A stretch of DNA of 35,863 nt from Saccoglossus kowalevskii (taxonomy: Eukaryota > Hemichordata > Enteropneusta > Harrimaniidae): contig NW_003106097.1 of the NCBI RefSeq assembly GCF_000003605.2, positions 117,851 to 153,713 of the forward strand, given 5' to 3'. Both the position numbers and the translations under genes were made by a program. How positions within the stretch are numbered: the first letter of the stretch is position 1; the number at the start of each line of letters is the position of its first letter. Under the pieces are notes generated by a model. That model was not told the DNA's origin. It did not search any database and saw only the letters and a list, made by a program, of their open reading frames with translations. Below are positions 13,649 to 25,300 of the stretch, in pieces.

Positions 13649-14769
13649 ATGTTCAAGCTTACGACAAGGGAACTACCCAAATGTTTAACTTGTGATCATC
13701 ATGTTCTCTATGTAGCGAAGAATATGTTTACCCAAAGTTAGATATAGAACAATTTGACTGTTGGTATTTGGAGTTATTGTTTGTGAAGACGATTTAGTTA
13801 TGGTAGAGAATGTGGATTTAGTAAGGTATTCGAGCCTTGCAAATTGTAGCCACTCATTGTATGCCACACAATGTTGCACAATATTCCAAGGACGTTGTTT
13901 CATAGCTCATATTCTTCTACAGCAATTGATCAATGTAATAATTGACCATTGTGATCATCAGTGTTGGTACTTTAGCAGCTCCATACCTCCATACCATATC
14001 TCATGAGTAAAAAAAAAATCCACAAAATGTACACAGTCGTGTTGTCATATGTAAATTAACGTATTTATATGTTTTAAAATATAGAGAATGTCAATAAATT
14101 TTAAACAGAGCCGTCAGTTTAAGCCAAATCTCACAGTGTAAAATTACAAAGTGAAACAGTAGCCAGATTGAGTGTCTAATAATATAAACAACATACAAAC
14201 AATTTCCCATGTTGATGCAATTTCCGGCTTTAGAGGGAAATTAATTGCTCGTTTCCCATTTTCTACCATAAAACAGCAAAAGAAATAGAACAAAATACTA
14301 TAATAAATGTCTAGTTAGAGAAACCCGAACTTGCAGAAAAACTAAGAGAGAGCGTTAAGCAAAAGGAGTGAAATGAGAGAGTCACAACACGAAGAGTTTC
14401 CCCATGTCTTACAAAGCAACACATGTTTGCGAGGTCCGCGTGATGCAGAACACTGTTAAAATAAATAGAGAACTGACAATCATGAACACTGACGTCTGTG
14501 ATACCAGGTGTCCGGAATGAGTAAGCATACCTTGCTGACTGGTCACACCCATCATGATTGGTCTCGTATTATAATACATGTCAAATAATAATAATAATTT
14601 TAACAAGTCGTAAGTGATCTATATAGAGGCGTAGTTAAGAATAATGTCTCGTATAATTTTCCTAAAAGACAAGTCGTACTTGGTAATTATCTGTTCGTAT
14701 CTTCCAAAAAACTTTTTTTTTCAAGAACTTAGACTTGTATACACTTGCTTAACTAGCTTTGTCGCTAGC
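13649..14769. other. No gene recognised
   Basis: AT-rich sequence with a few short open frames on both strands (13685-14006, 14409-14606), none with recognisable motifs. Confidence 0.55.
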
Positions 14770-15054
14770 GTAATAACCTTATTATTATACATCTTTTCCC
14801 TTCAAGGATACATCATGGAAATGCCGAAATCCAATAAGTTTAGAACAGAATCAGCGAACTTCTTTGTATGGAGTCCGGTCAAATCCAGGTGGCAGCCATG
14901 TTTTTTTTTATTACTAGAGAACGCTTACGCGCGTAATCATTCCATATTTGGAATTCGCATTTCCAAATATGGTAGTATGAAAATACCCCGTAAAATAACG
15001 CAAAATTACGGCACGCTGTAACTTATGGCGTTACGGTGACAGATGTATAATAAT
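14770..15054 (-). repeat. Interspersed repeat family A, copy 1
   Basis: Here the family is oriented opposite to copies 2-4. The CCGTAACGCCATAAG end lies near 15030-15040 and the segment homologous to ATTTCGGCATTTCC near 14820. It contains CCATATTTGG (14942) and CCAAATATGG (14963). A 125-codon open frame across it is a by-product of the repeat. Edges are approximate. Confidence 0.7.
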
Positions 15055-16847
15055 AGAAAATAATCATAAGATCTACATGCTCTATAATATCTTAAAAGTT
15101 GAGACATGTGTACACTATATGCTGCACCTATAAGAGAATGTTACTTGAAAGAAAGGGAAAATTTTTAATTTACAAATCGCAATCACACCCCTTATCATGC
15201 ACGTTTAACTTAGTATGTAAACCAGTAAATATAACGCAGTGCAGGCTAGACATTTAACCTACTATAATACTGTCTCTGACTCAACTTCTTTGAACACACG
15301 ACGGAAAATATGAAAAGAGCTGTATAATGCCATTTTTTTAAAGTCTGAAACGGTAGACATTTCACACATTATACCACATTGTCCTTACAAGACTAATAGC
15401 TGAGTTAAGGTTTTCTGTCTTGGCAAATGTTACAGTATTCAATTTCCTGTATAATCAACCTATTGACGCGCAAATAAACACTATTAATTATAGCAATTAT
15501 TGTAGTAATTAAAGGTGTCTAACCTCAAGAGATTCTGCATCATTAATTATTATTTCTTAAAATATTTCAAATTTGAAATGATAAAACATGATGTTTTAAT
15601 TAACTTAGGGAAACTGGAGGCTACTGGAGCGTTATGTCCAGCAGTTACACAAATACGATAATAAATAGATGAACGCAACAATCAAGACTAAACCGAGCCA
15701 AAATACGTAACTTTACGTTACTATCAAGGAAGTTGGGAACATGATCAGAAATACTCACACTGGCTGGTATGTGACCAATGACAAACAGGGCAGCAGTATA
15801 GTGTTTGTCACGAAACTTGGAAATATATTGAAGGCATACTAGTTGTTATAAATATTTTAATTTTATAAATAATTAAACACAAAGTTTGCTATTCAAGTAA
15901 TGAGTGTAATGTAATACTTATTTCTGTTTCAGAAGAAAAGCTATATTTTGAAAAAGGCAATAGGGTCAACCCTATTTACACCGTCACTAGTGATGTATGT
16001 AATGTGGAAATGTCTGATAAATTAGGTGTCGACCAGAAACGCTAATCTACAAAATACATCACTGGCCCGACGTGTTGTGTTCAGTGCTTCCGGGAGTCGG
16101 ACTAGAGTACTGTCATGTAGAGATGAGGCGTTCATTAGTTTTGTTGATATAAATACATTCCCAAGATATCCTGTACCATATATTAGCTAGTGTTTCATGT
16201 TTTACACAACAAACACCAAAATAGAGATATATGTCCGACTTACAAAATGCCCATGAATAAAGTGTGAATCATATTTTTTAAAAACACTTTAGATATTCGT
16301 TTTATTTAACAATGGAATACGCTTGTGCACGGGTTGTAACAAACAATATCAATCATTGTAGGTTTCGTTTTTCAACAAATACTGTTAAGCGTCCTGGAAA
16401 TTAAATAATGTTGATACATCATAATTTGATTCGGTCTACAGTATGGAGTATTAAACAAACTATTAAAAATACATATTTTCGTGCATATTGCACGAACGTT
16501 ACACAAACCACAATAAAACAATATTAACCAACGTACATAAACAACACATGGTCAAATCGGTAGCAGAATGGTACATGAACCTCAAAGAATACAAGGTTTC
16601 TGAAAAGAAATAAATTCTAGTTCAGTCTTGCGCGCTTTAGAATTAGAAAGAAGAATTAGAATCGCAAATTAGAAATATAGATTTTTGAATTAATTGCTGA
16701 TATGAAGCTCTGTTAGACCCTCTCGTAACCTTGGGCCGTAATTGGCATGAGTTATAAAAACACACTTGCGCTTGGGGGATATCATAATTCAGTTAATTGC
16801 CAAGTAATTAATTTTGTCATAAATTAATGCTGTCATGAGTTATTAGC
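15055..16847. other. Upstream intergenic region of the + strand prepropeptide gene
   Basis: No gene seen. A 10-bp inverted pair (AGTGATGTAT at 15989 and ATACATCACT at 16054) is present. The last 60 bases before the TATA box contain repeated TTAATT-type homeobox-like cores. Confidence 0.5.
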
Positions 16848-16868
16848 TGTCGATCCGTGCTATATAAA
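16848..16868 (+). promoter_or_regulatory. TATA box and conserved upstream TGTCGA motif
   Basis: TATATAAA sits at 16861-16868, roughly 25-30 bases before the inferred transcription start. TGTCGA lies at 16848-16853. The paralogous promoter has TGTCGA (6198-6193 on the - strand) at nearly the same distance from its TATAAAA. In both copies TGC directly precedes the TATA or is within one base of it. Shared spacing between two copies that otherwise differ suggests a retained core promoter. Confidence 0.7.
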
Positions 16869-16890
16869 CTCAACAGAACATCAGTAGACT

Positions 16891-16964
16891 CACATCAGTT
16901 CCTGACTCATTAGTAAACCGTGAATACCTGTCTCTGTCGTTACTATTTCACAAAGAAGCGAGAG
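16891..16964 (+). other. Non-coding first exon (5' UTR) of the four-cysteine prepropeptide gene
   Basis: The exon begins about 25-30 bases after the TATA box, so the left edge is approximate. It ends in CGAGAG followed by the donor GTAAGT at 16965. The next acceptor is TTTGTAG just before 17084, giving a 119-bp intron placed seven bases ahead of the ATG. The paralogue at 6087 ends its own first exon with the same CGAGAG and a GTAAGA donor, and its coding exon begins with a near-identical AATCA-CATG leader. This makes the exon boundary credible. Confidence 0.7.
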
Positions 16965-17090
16965 GTAAGTCTTACCGAAACATTGTGCAATATATAGCAA
17001 ACCCACGATTTCCATCGACGTTTAAAGAACACAACGTTGCACTGTAGAATATTTTTTTTCAAATCATTGTTCGTTATTTGTAGAATCATC

Positions 17091-18230
17091 ATGTCAACAA
17101 AACTGTTCGCAATCCTGTTTGTTGTTATGGCTGTAATTGTGGTGCAGAACACCGAGGCATCGGCTACTGACAGGTTCTTCAAGAACGCCGGTTCTAAACC
17201 AATTGTTAAAAGGGAGTTAGACTGTAAGTACTTATCGCTGTTCACACTGATACATATGCTTTTTTTCTAGATATTTAGTTACTTTATTCAACATGCGCCA
17301 CTTGTCAACTACTTTTAACTGACCCATCTTGATGATCCGTTGGCTTTTTATGAATATTCCTCCCTGCTACTTGTTGTGCTTCCACGTGTACCATTTGTAG
17401 CCAAATGTGATTTTAACATTACGATTCTCCGTTTTCGACATTGTGAAATCTTTTCGTTTTCATGGAAAAAAAATACAGTATGTAAAACATATTTATTAAA
17501 AATATTGTTCATACATAAGTTGTTGAACAAGCTACATATTCAAGTTCATTCTGAGACTGTTGATTTTAGTCGTAAAAAAAGACAAGAGAATTGCAAAAAT
17601 ATTCTTCAGTAATAACATGTAATCGGTATTTTTAAATTTGTTTTTTACGTTGGCTATACATTGCTTACAAATAATAACTGAAATATATTGTCCATTTCTA
17701 TCTCAGTTTGCTACATGGAAAATTTGAAGATGTATTGCGACTGTGGCACAAAGAGTGTGTGTATGCCAGAGTAAGTTGAAATGTAACATTATATATATAT
17801 ACTAATAATTATTGTGTGAACAGCCTTTATGATCTCTAGAAAACGTGACGAAGATAAATTGCGCCACGTTCTTCAATCCGTCGAGCGTCAGTTTTGGAAC
17901 TAAATTGTATACATGTATATATCCTTCATTGTCAAGCTGTAATTTACTCTCGGGCGTAGTTTCTGATTTTAATTATGGAATAATTAACGATTTAGCAATT
18001 TGCTATGATTAAAATATCTGGTGAAAATGATAAATTATAATGTATAATTGGTCAATGTTTATTATTATTTCACACATTGAATAAACCATTGTCCTTTTGG
18101 TCGAGTTGGTCGAGTACGTTTGGATTTCCTGACATTTCGTCACAGTAGTATGCGTGTCATGGTAGCATTCAGTGTCCAATCTATTAATTTGTGTTTTTGT
18201 TATTCTTTCAGAGGTGCATTTCTTGGATAG
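17091..18230 (+). CDS. Small secreted four-cysteine prepropeptide, 71 aa, three coding exons
   Basis: Coding exons are 17084-17223 (ATG at 17091), 17707-17770 and 18212 to the stop at 18228-18230. All junctions are GT/AG and the frame stays open (introns of phase 1 and 2). The precursor starts MSTKLFA and has a hydrophobic signal peptide, with likely cleavage after Ala23 or Ala25. A pro-region follows, then Lys40-Arg41, a typical furin/prohormone-convertase site. The C-terminal 30 residues carry four cysteines, C46, C55, C57 and C63 (C-X8-C-X-C-X5-C), enough for two disulphides. The chain ends in Gly71, so the preceding Leu could be amidated. Exon 2 carries signal and pro-region and exon 3 carries all the cysteines. 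This architecture is seen in neuropeptides, antimicrobial peptides and toxin-like peptides. I do not recognise the family and cannot choose among these. A paralogue of the signal/pro exon lies on the opposite strand at 5844-5981, which supports a real gene. Confidence 0.85.
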
Positions 18231-18320
18231 ACGGCACGCGGCAATTCGACGTAATCGCATGAATTGCTCTAAGCCTCGGCATTCCAAATGTCTACAATTC
18301 TACATCATCTCTTTATTATA

Positions 18321-18326
18321 AATAAA
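18321..18326 (+). terminator. Polyadenylation signal AATAAA of the four-cysteine prepropeptide gene
   Basis: A canonical AATAAA lies 91 bases after the stop codon and is followed within about 20-40 bases by a G/T-rich stretch (GTTTGTTTTGG). This is the expected layout of a metazoan cleavage and polyadenylation site. Confidence 0.75.
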
Positions 18327-21181
18327 ACGGCACGACGTGCCATTGAGAGTTTGTTTTGGAGGTCTTTTATTCTTACATAGTAGTTATATTGTATTTAGTG
18401 TCTGAACGATGATTTGCACGCATATACGAATGATGATCTTGCCTTCAGTGGTTAGACCTAGTTAACCCCCAAATGACTTGCGCTATCATCATCTTCTTCT
18501 TAATTTGCATGCAATGTAAAGGAATATCTTTCCAGTTTGTGAACACATGATAAATATCAAATTGTAGCAACAAGCATGGAAATGAAAGAGTCAAAGATTG
18601 TACGAATTTCTTCTCCAAATGTTTACACCTAATAAACAATTATTTAACAACACATGTGTGAAAATGTGGTTTATTTTCGACTCGGGAAAATCTGTGTATC
18701 GCATTGGTAGTTGAGAATATATTCTTGTCCAATTAAAGTGCATTTCAACTCAACGGTAAAGTAAAGATGATATCACTCATTCAAGTTCTTCGTTACAAAT
18801 TATGATATTATGGTCGTTACCAGCTCGTGAATAATACGGCCTTGACGTCATGACAAACAAACAATTCAAACCTTATTCATTCCAACTTCAAATGACAGAG
18901 AGACACTCCTCCATGGAATTCCCTGCCACTATTGATCACATGCCAATTTACGATGAATGTACAAGTTTAAGCCGTGCAAGTAGATCAAGCAGTTACAGTC
19001 GCGTTACCAATCACTTCCACGTCATAATTACGTCACACAGTCATTTCGTCAATGGAGGGCGGGATGCAGAAGGTCTGTTACTGATGTTATCTTTGTGTAA
19101 AATATCGTATCGTCGCACGCGTACATTGCTAACTTCCATGAAATGAACAAGTTTAATATCGTGAAATTCCACACTAAAAACCACAACTGTGGATTGTACG
19201 AGTATGTCTAATAAATGGAGCGAAAGTACATAACAGACAATGTCTGATATGTGTAAATACCAACCACAGTTTAAACACGACGTATCGAGTCCGATAGTGT
19301 GAACAACAGTTAGAACCTTACTAACCTACGCAGACGAGTTATATCATTCTAAGACGAGTACGCTGAGGTTCTCGGTAGGAGAAATAAATGAATTGATATA
19401 ATCAAAACAGTAAATTAATCTCAGTACTTTAGATAATCTTTAAAATGCAAAAGTATTATGTTTCCGTGATACGCGATAGACATTTAGTATGATAGACAGA
19501 TAGATGATAGAAGACAATTCAGTTGCGAAAAACTTGGCAAATATTCTGAAAAATTATTTTAATTTGTTTAATATCTAACCAACATAATTGCAAACATTTA
19601 TGATGTATAAATATGGTAATTTGAAATACAATAAAGAAAGACTGTTGATACTTCATTTTATCGGCCTCAGATTTCTGGATTAACACAGGTCGGTTTTGTA
19701 TCAGGACAGAAACGTTAAAAAATGGTGAACTACCATTAAGCCTCAGTGTGTCTCAAACCTATGATGTCATAGTTGATGCTATTTGACTGTGTATGTCTTA
19801 CTTTTGAAGTGGTGTGAAAATGATTATATGATTCATACATAGGTTTACATGACAGGAAAATAGTTTAAATTTTCCAAACCACAGATACATTTATATAAGG
19901 TGTAAAATGTTATCACCTGAAAGTGTATTTATAAGGTGTGATATATGTATCATATTATTCATGTTCTAATGCTGATGATATATATATAAGTATAATTAGT
20001 TTTGATATTATTCTATAAAAAAACAAAATAGCTTGTCTCATTCAATAACAAATCTATGATTCTCGTGTTATTAAACCTTAACTTCAGGTACCAGGGGATC
20101 GATACGTCACAGCCCTTTATCTAACAAAGACACACAAAGATTAAGAATACGTGTCAACTTCTAGTCTCAGTCGCCCGTCAAGACTCTCCAAGACAGAATG
20201 CCTCGGGGAAAGGTCCCCCAAGACTCTCTCGCTTCGTGGAGCCCTGTCAAGACTCGCCTCGCCTCGTGGAGATCTCCCTCATACTGACTAAGATTTGCTC
20301 TATTTACTTCTCAAACCTTAGCCAATTACAGGGGAGTTCATAAGCTTATGGCGTAGCCTCCAAACATTCAACACGCATGTAGCCAATCACAAGTATTTAA
20401 CACGTCATGACACATTGATTAATTGCTCTCTATATTAAGAAACTACACATAGCAAATTGTCAGATTTAGTTCCAGTCACTGATTAAGGTTTCGTCCAGGA
20501 CCTTGTATAAGCTTAAATGTTGACAGGTTATGAGAATGTGTTGAATAATATAAACCAGCTATTCACATGAACCAGGCTATCAAGTCGTATCAGTAACCTC
20601 TAGACACATAGAAACAAATCATGACAAATCACACCAACTTTACAATGAAGGATCCCATTTCATTATTTAGACACTGTTTTGATCTTTCGAACACATAAAT
20701 TAACCACCCGGATATGGCGTAATGTTGCAGGTGGTCATAAAAATACAGTTCATTAAATATGCTTTCGGTGGGTAAGCAGCTTTACTGCTAATGTTCAAAA
20801 TGGCCGTGTACATTGTGCTACAGTTGCTTAAATACCAACAATAAGGTTGTAATGCTACGAATGTTGACAAATCGTTTGTACTCACAGGTACGTGTATAGT
20901 TTTGCTGTGACAGATACACATTTTTCAAAGATAATTTTACATCATACCCACAGTGCTTTTACTAAGGAATGCGCATCAAATCAAGGTGTATGATTATTTG
21001 TTTCAATGTGACCTTGTAAACAAGGATGGTGTACGAAGATTTTGATACATATCAAAGGAAATGAAACTATATTGTAACTTTGTCCTTCTTTCTGGTTATC
21101 ATTTACCAAATTCTGTTCAAGTTATGTTAATGGCTGTACATATTAAAATGCGTATGCATGATATAATGATATTATTATTAA

Positions 21182-21237
<56 letters not shown>

Positions 21238-22329
21238 GTTGGTGCGTCATGAAATTTACCATACCATGAAAGCAATATCATGTAGCCGAGTGAATATACA
21301 ACGAAACAGAAACATGATTATTTGTTGTATTACTGTGTATTTTCATATATACAGCCCAGCTCACAATTCATGGGTTGTGTACATATACACAATGAACAAT
21401 GAAAGAAGAAGGGGGTAATTTAACAATCCTTTTACTCAATTCATTTGATAACCATCGGAATAACAAAAGCTAGTCATGGTCTCAGCAAAAACAGACATGT
21501 CATCGCATTTACGTTTATACCAGTAATGCGATTTGTCACAATAACTACGGTTTAATTTAGCAGCACACATACGGACATGACATAATAGTGAATATTGTTA
21601 TTATTATTCAAATACTCGTTTATCAAGTACAACTGCATTGGAAAAAACTTCAGTGAGGGTTATGCCGAATCAATGCTTTTAATAAAATATTATTTTTATA
21701 AATCGGAGTTATAATTTTTTTTTCAGGAATTGAATTGCAATTCATATTTTCTGTTGACTGCTAATCTATTTATGGTTCTACTGTGCTGAGTTGTGTTCAG
21801 CATGAAACAAGTGCATAATCCGATTTGATTATTAAACATGAAGCTAAAGTTATATTTAGATTGTTAACTAGGCTTCAGATGGCTTTCATAGTTTTGTCGT
21901 TGAAGCTGTTGTAAATGGTTCTGTATTGGTGAACCAGTACAACAGCAACACTCATTCGCTCAAAGGTTTACTATGAACAGGGTAGGCCCCGGTTAGACAT
22001 TTGGGCGTATCGGCAACGGTGTAAACACCTCGCACACACACCCTAAATTATGCAAATTTATGAAATAGTTACATTTCATCAATTTTAAAGGCAATGTAAG
22101 CTTAGTACGCAGTATATCACATGGTAAATAAATAAATATATCTACACGGTAAACGACGCTGGTGAAGCTGGTAGGTCAATACCAATTTAACCATTTAATT
22201 TGGTGTCTGTTTTTTCTATTTTAGACACAATTTACAGAAATTTATACATCTTTTTGTGGTGATGTGACAAATCATTATTCAAATTATTATAACAAACTTA
22301 TGGTAGAAATATTGTGCTTACCCCAACAG
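18327..22329. other. Intergenic stretch without a recognised gene, apart from the ATT microsatellite
   Basis: AT-rich sequence. A G+C-richer patch at 20170-20280 contains imperfect CAAGACTC...CTTCGTGGAG / CAAGACTC...CCTCGTGGAG units. An upstream non-coding exon of the type II gene may lie here but I cannot place it. Confidence 0.5.
21170..21234. repeat. (ATT)n microsatellite
   Basis: An almost pure ATT tract, with one ATTA-ATATT interruption near its left end. In one frame it yields a run of Leu codons, so the small open frame across it is not a gene. Confidence 0.95.
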
Positions 22330-22333
22330 GGAA

Positions 22334-25300
22334 ATGGCTGAAACATATGGTGATGAAGCAGGGGGGTTGGAGATAGACCCTGAAGAACTTGAGGAGAAAG
22401 GAAAAACAACGTACGTCAGTCAATTATCTGTCATTGATCAGTATGTTTAATATTCAAATACACATGCTATGTGTCAGCTTTTATACAACTAGCACCGAAC
22501 ACATTTGAATTTGCCGTTCTGTAAAAAGCCAGGATATCAGTCCTCATACTGAAACATAACAAAACTCATTATAAGGTTCGAATGTTCCATTATGCAAAAT
22601 ATATCACCAACATTGACTCGTTCTAGGTTATTGACGTCGCAATCAAACACTTGCCTTTGTTTACATTGAAAGAAGCCACGTTATAGCGTGTTAGCAATAG
22701 ACACCCCGTCATTCACGCAAACGTTCGCACGCACGACGAACAAGCGTCGTTCAGTCTCATTCTGGCCTAAAACTCTAATTAAATTAATATTACAAGCAAG
22801 AAAAAGATGCACAATAAGAAGGTTATCGCGAAAATACCGCAAAGTATACACTCGGGCAGTACAGGTGGCATCGACTTTCAGGTGTATACTTTGCGGTCTT
22901 AACCCCGTAGTATTTAATGTAATTGCCATTGTGGCCACGTGGTGCTGGAACACGCTATATTTATCTAATTCGCATTGTGCAGTGTTATTATGTGAACATA
23001 TTGTATGGTTCACAATGTACCTATGATTGAGTAATATGGCATGGTAATAACATTTTTATTTCTACTCACGTCTTATCTGGAAAGAGTGTTCATACCAATT
23101 GCATGTTTGTTTGTTTCTGCAATACGTATATCATAGTATATCATATCATACGAATAGTATATGTTGTTATGATAAATAATTCAGTACAGCTTCACAGCGA
23201 CCACACTTGCGTTCCTTTCATTAATGGCATAGTTTTATATCTCCTGAGAATATAGTAAACCATTTCAAAAGTTTGTATTCAATAATACTTCTCGAGTATA
23301 AATGTATTCGTTATAAAGTGGAGTTTGTTGGTAGCTAAACAATACCATCCAATTCGTATTCACTTTGTATGATACTGTATTGATATTTGTAAGCAATACT
23401 TACCATTCTGGTGATCAATTATTTATCCATAAAGATGGGACCTCATTAAGAAAGTGAAAGATCTGGCAACCAATGGAAAAGACAAATTGGTAAGTTACAT
23501 TCATGAAATTATGGCTACTTAAAATTAAAGCCAAATACAAGTTTCAAATAAAAGGCCTTTAGCATACCTAATCCACATCTTATAATTGTATTATTCGGAC
23601 ATTTTCTAACTGGTTTTTAACATATATGTTCCATGATTGTTATTACACTATAACAACTGTAGTTATTTTGACATGTTATATAATACAGTTTATATATCTA
23701 CCCTATTAGAATATATTTGAAGAACATTTCATAAAAATATCATCGAGATTAATCGATTCAATGTGCAATTATCGAAACAATTTGAATTTATTTTTTTAGT
23801 TGCGTGCGACATATATACACTGAGAACATTTCAAAATAATTTACTATATAGAACAACAATCCATGCAGCAATAACACTGAATATGCGAGTACAAACTGTG
23901 TTTTACAACCGTATCCGACTCAATTTACTCTGCGTTCAACATAGAAATACGCCTTTGGTCTGTTATAGTCCTCACCTGTGGTTGCCTTACACATATTTAA
24001 AGACTACGAGGAAATGCTTCCATTTGCTTAAATACCGCCGTCTAAAGCTAAAATTATTCATGTTTGCATTCGCATTTGTTGTAAAACCGTATTTTATTCA
24101 TGAAATCTTATTTTCTGCACTGATTAACACAAATTTCAATCCCAGCATTCCATTGATACGAATCTATGTATTTTTTTTCATTTTAGAGAAATCTATGTTG
24201 TCCATTCACGCCTTCAGTGTTATTTGGCAGTATCCTAGCAACAATGGGCGTGACTGCCTTTGTTGGTACTATCACAGCCGTAGTTATAGTTACCAATCAA
24301 AACGGTGAAGGAAATGTGAATTCCTCATTGGGTAAGATCTATGACGTTATATCAATACAGAGTGACGTCACATGTCTGACATGGATCTCAGGTTTCCTAT
24401 GTAATTCATTTGTTTATGACTGAGAATGACTCTAGACTCTCTGAAACGCTATTTCCTGCATTTTAAGGGGCAAAGAGTTTAGGCTGATTTTGGAGGGGCG
24501 GCGCCTCTGCCCTCCACCCCCTGTGCCGCCGCCACTGTTAATGTAAGGTACATGTGGATTGTTTAGTTTGTTGTTGTCTTTCAGTAATGGATTTGTAAAT
24601 TTCCATATAACTTGTTCCCAAATAATTACGGCTGGTTATGTTATTGTTACTGACATTGTCGTTATTGATTTTGTTAGGTGTAATTCTTACACAATCGATA
24701 TCAAACTTGTTGAATTCGGTTAACATAATTATTACAACTATGTACAGTTTTAGTTGTTATGGTAAATTCAGATGATGTGCATTTTACATATCACAAACCT
24801 TGTTCAGCTCATACGCCAACAAGGAATAGTCTGACTAATTAATTAATTAATTAGAATTATTATACATCTGTCACCGTAACGCCATAAGATACAGCGTGTC
24901 GTGATTTTGCGGTATTTTACGAGGTATTTTCATGCTACTATATAAGGAAATTTGAATTCCAAATATGGAATGATTACGCGCGTAAGCGTCCTTCAACAAT
25001 AAAAACAAACATGGCCGCCACCAGGGTTTGACCGGACTCCACACAAAGAAGTTCTCTGATTCTGTTCTAACTTTTTAGATTTCGGTATTCCCATAAGGTC
25101 ATTGCGAGGATACCTCAAATTATGCACTCAGACAGTACACCGTCGCAACGACCTCCGCTACTCGTCGGTGGATACTCGGACTCGCTGTACTGTCTTCGTG
25201 CATATGAATAAGCAATATCGATTTGACGTGCAACTTTTCTGAATAAAAATTCCTTCATTTCCAGTCAAATTGTCTTTCTTGGCAGATTTTCAGTTCCAAC

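Noticed and set aside
14644-15021. 125-codon open frame
   Set aside because: Its second half is repeat family A copy 1. A similar peptide appears at 32785-33070 only because copy 5 shares the repeat, in both cases out of any gene context.
17037-17090. In-frame upstream ATG at 17037 that would extend the prepropeptide
   Set aside because: It lies inside the 5' UTR intron. The acceptor TTTGTAG before 17084, conserved in the paralogue, makes the ATG at 17091 the start.
21061-21252. Open frame with a poly-Leu run
   Set aside because: The Leu run is the (ATT)n microsatellite read in one frame.
22681-23026. Overlapping open frames of 110-112 codons on both strands
   Set aside because: They span a hairpin-bearing repeat-like segment with no protein signature, and neither is needed for the type II gene.
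23763-24308. 181-codon open frame, the second longest uninterrupted open frame on the + strand after the stalk exon
   Set aside because: Most of it is the intron upstream of the exon at 24187. In the overlap it is in a different frame from the membrane-span exon, and it has no recognisable domain.
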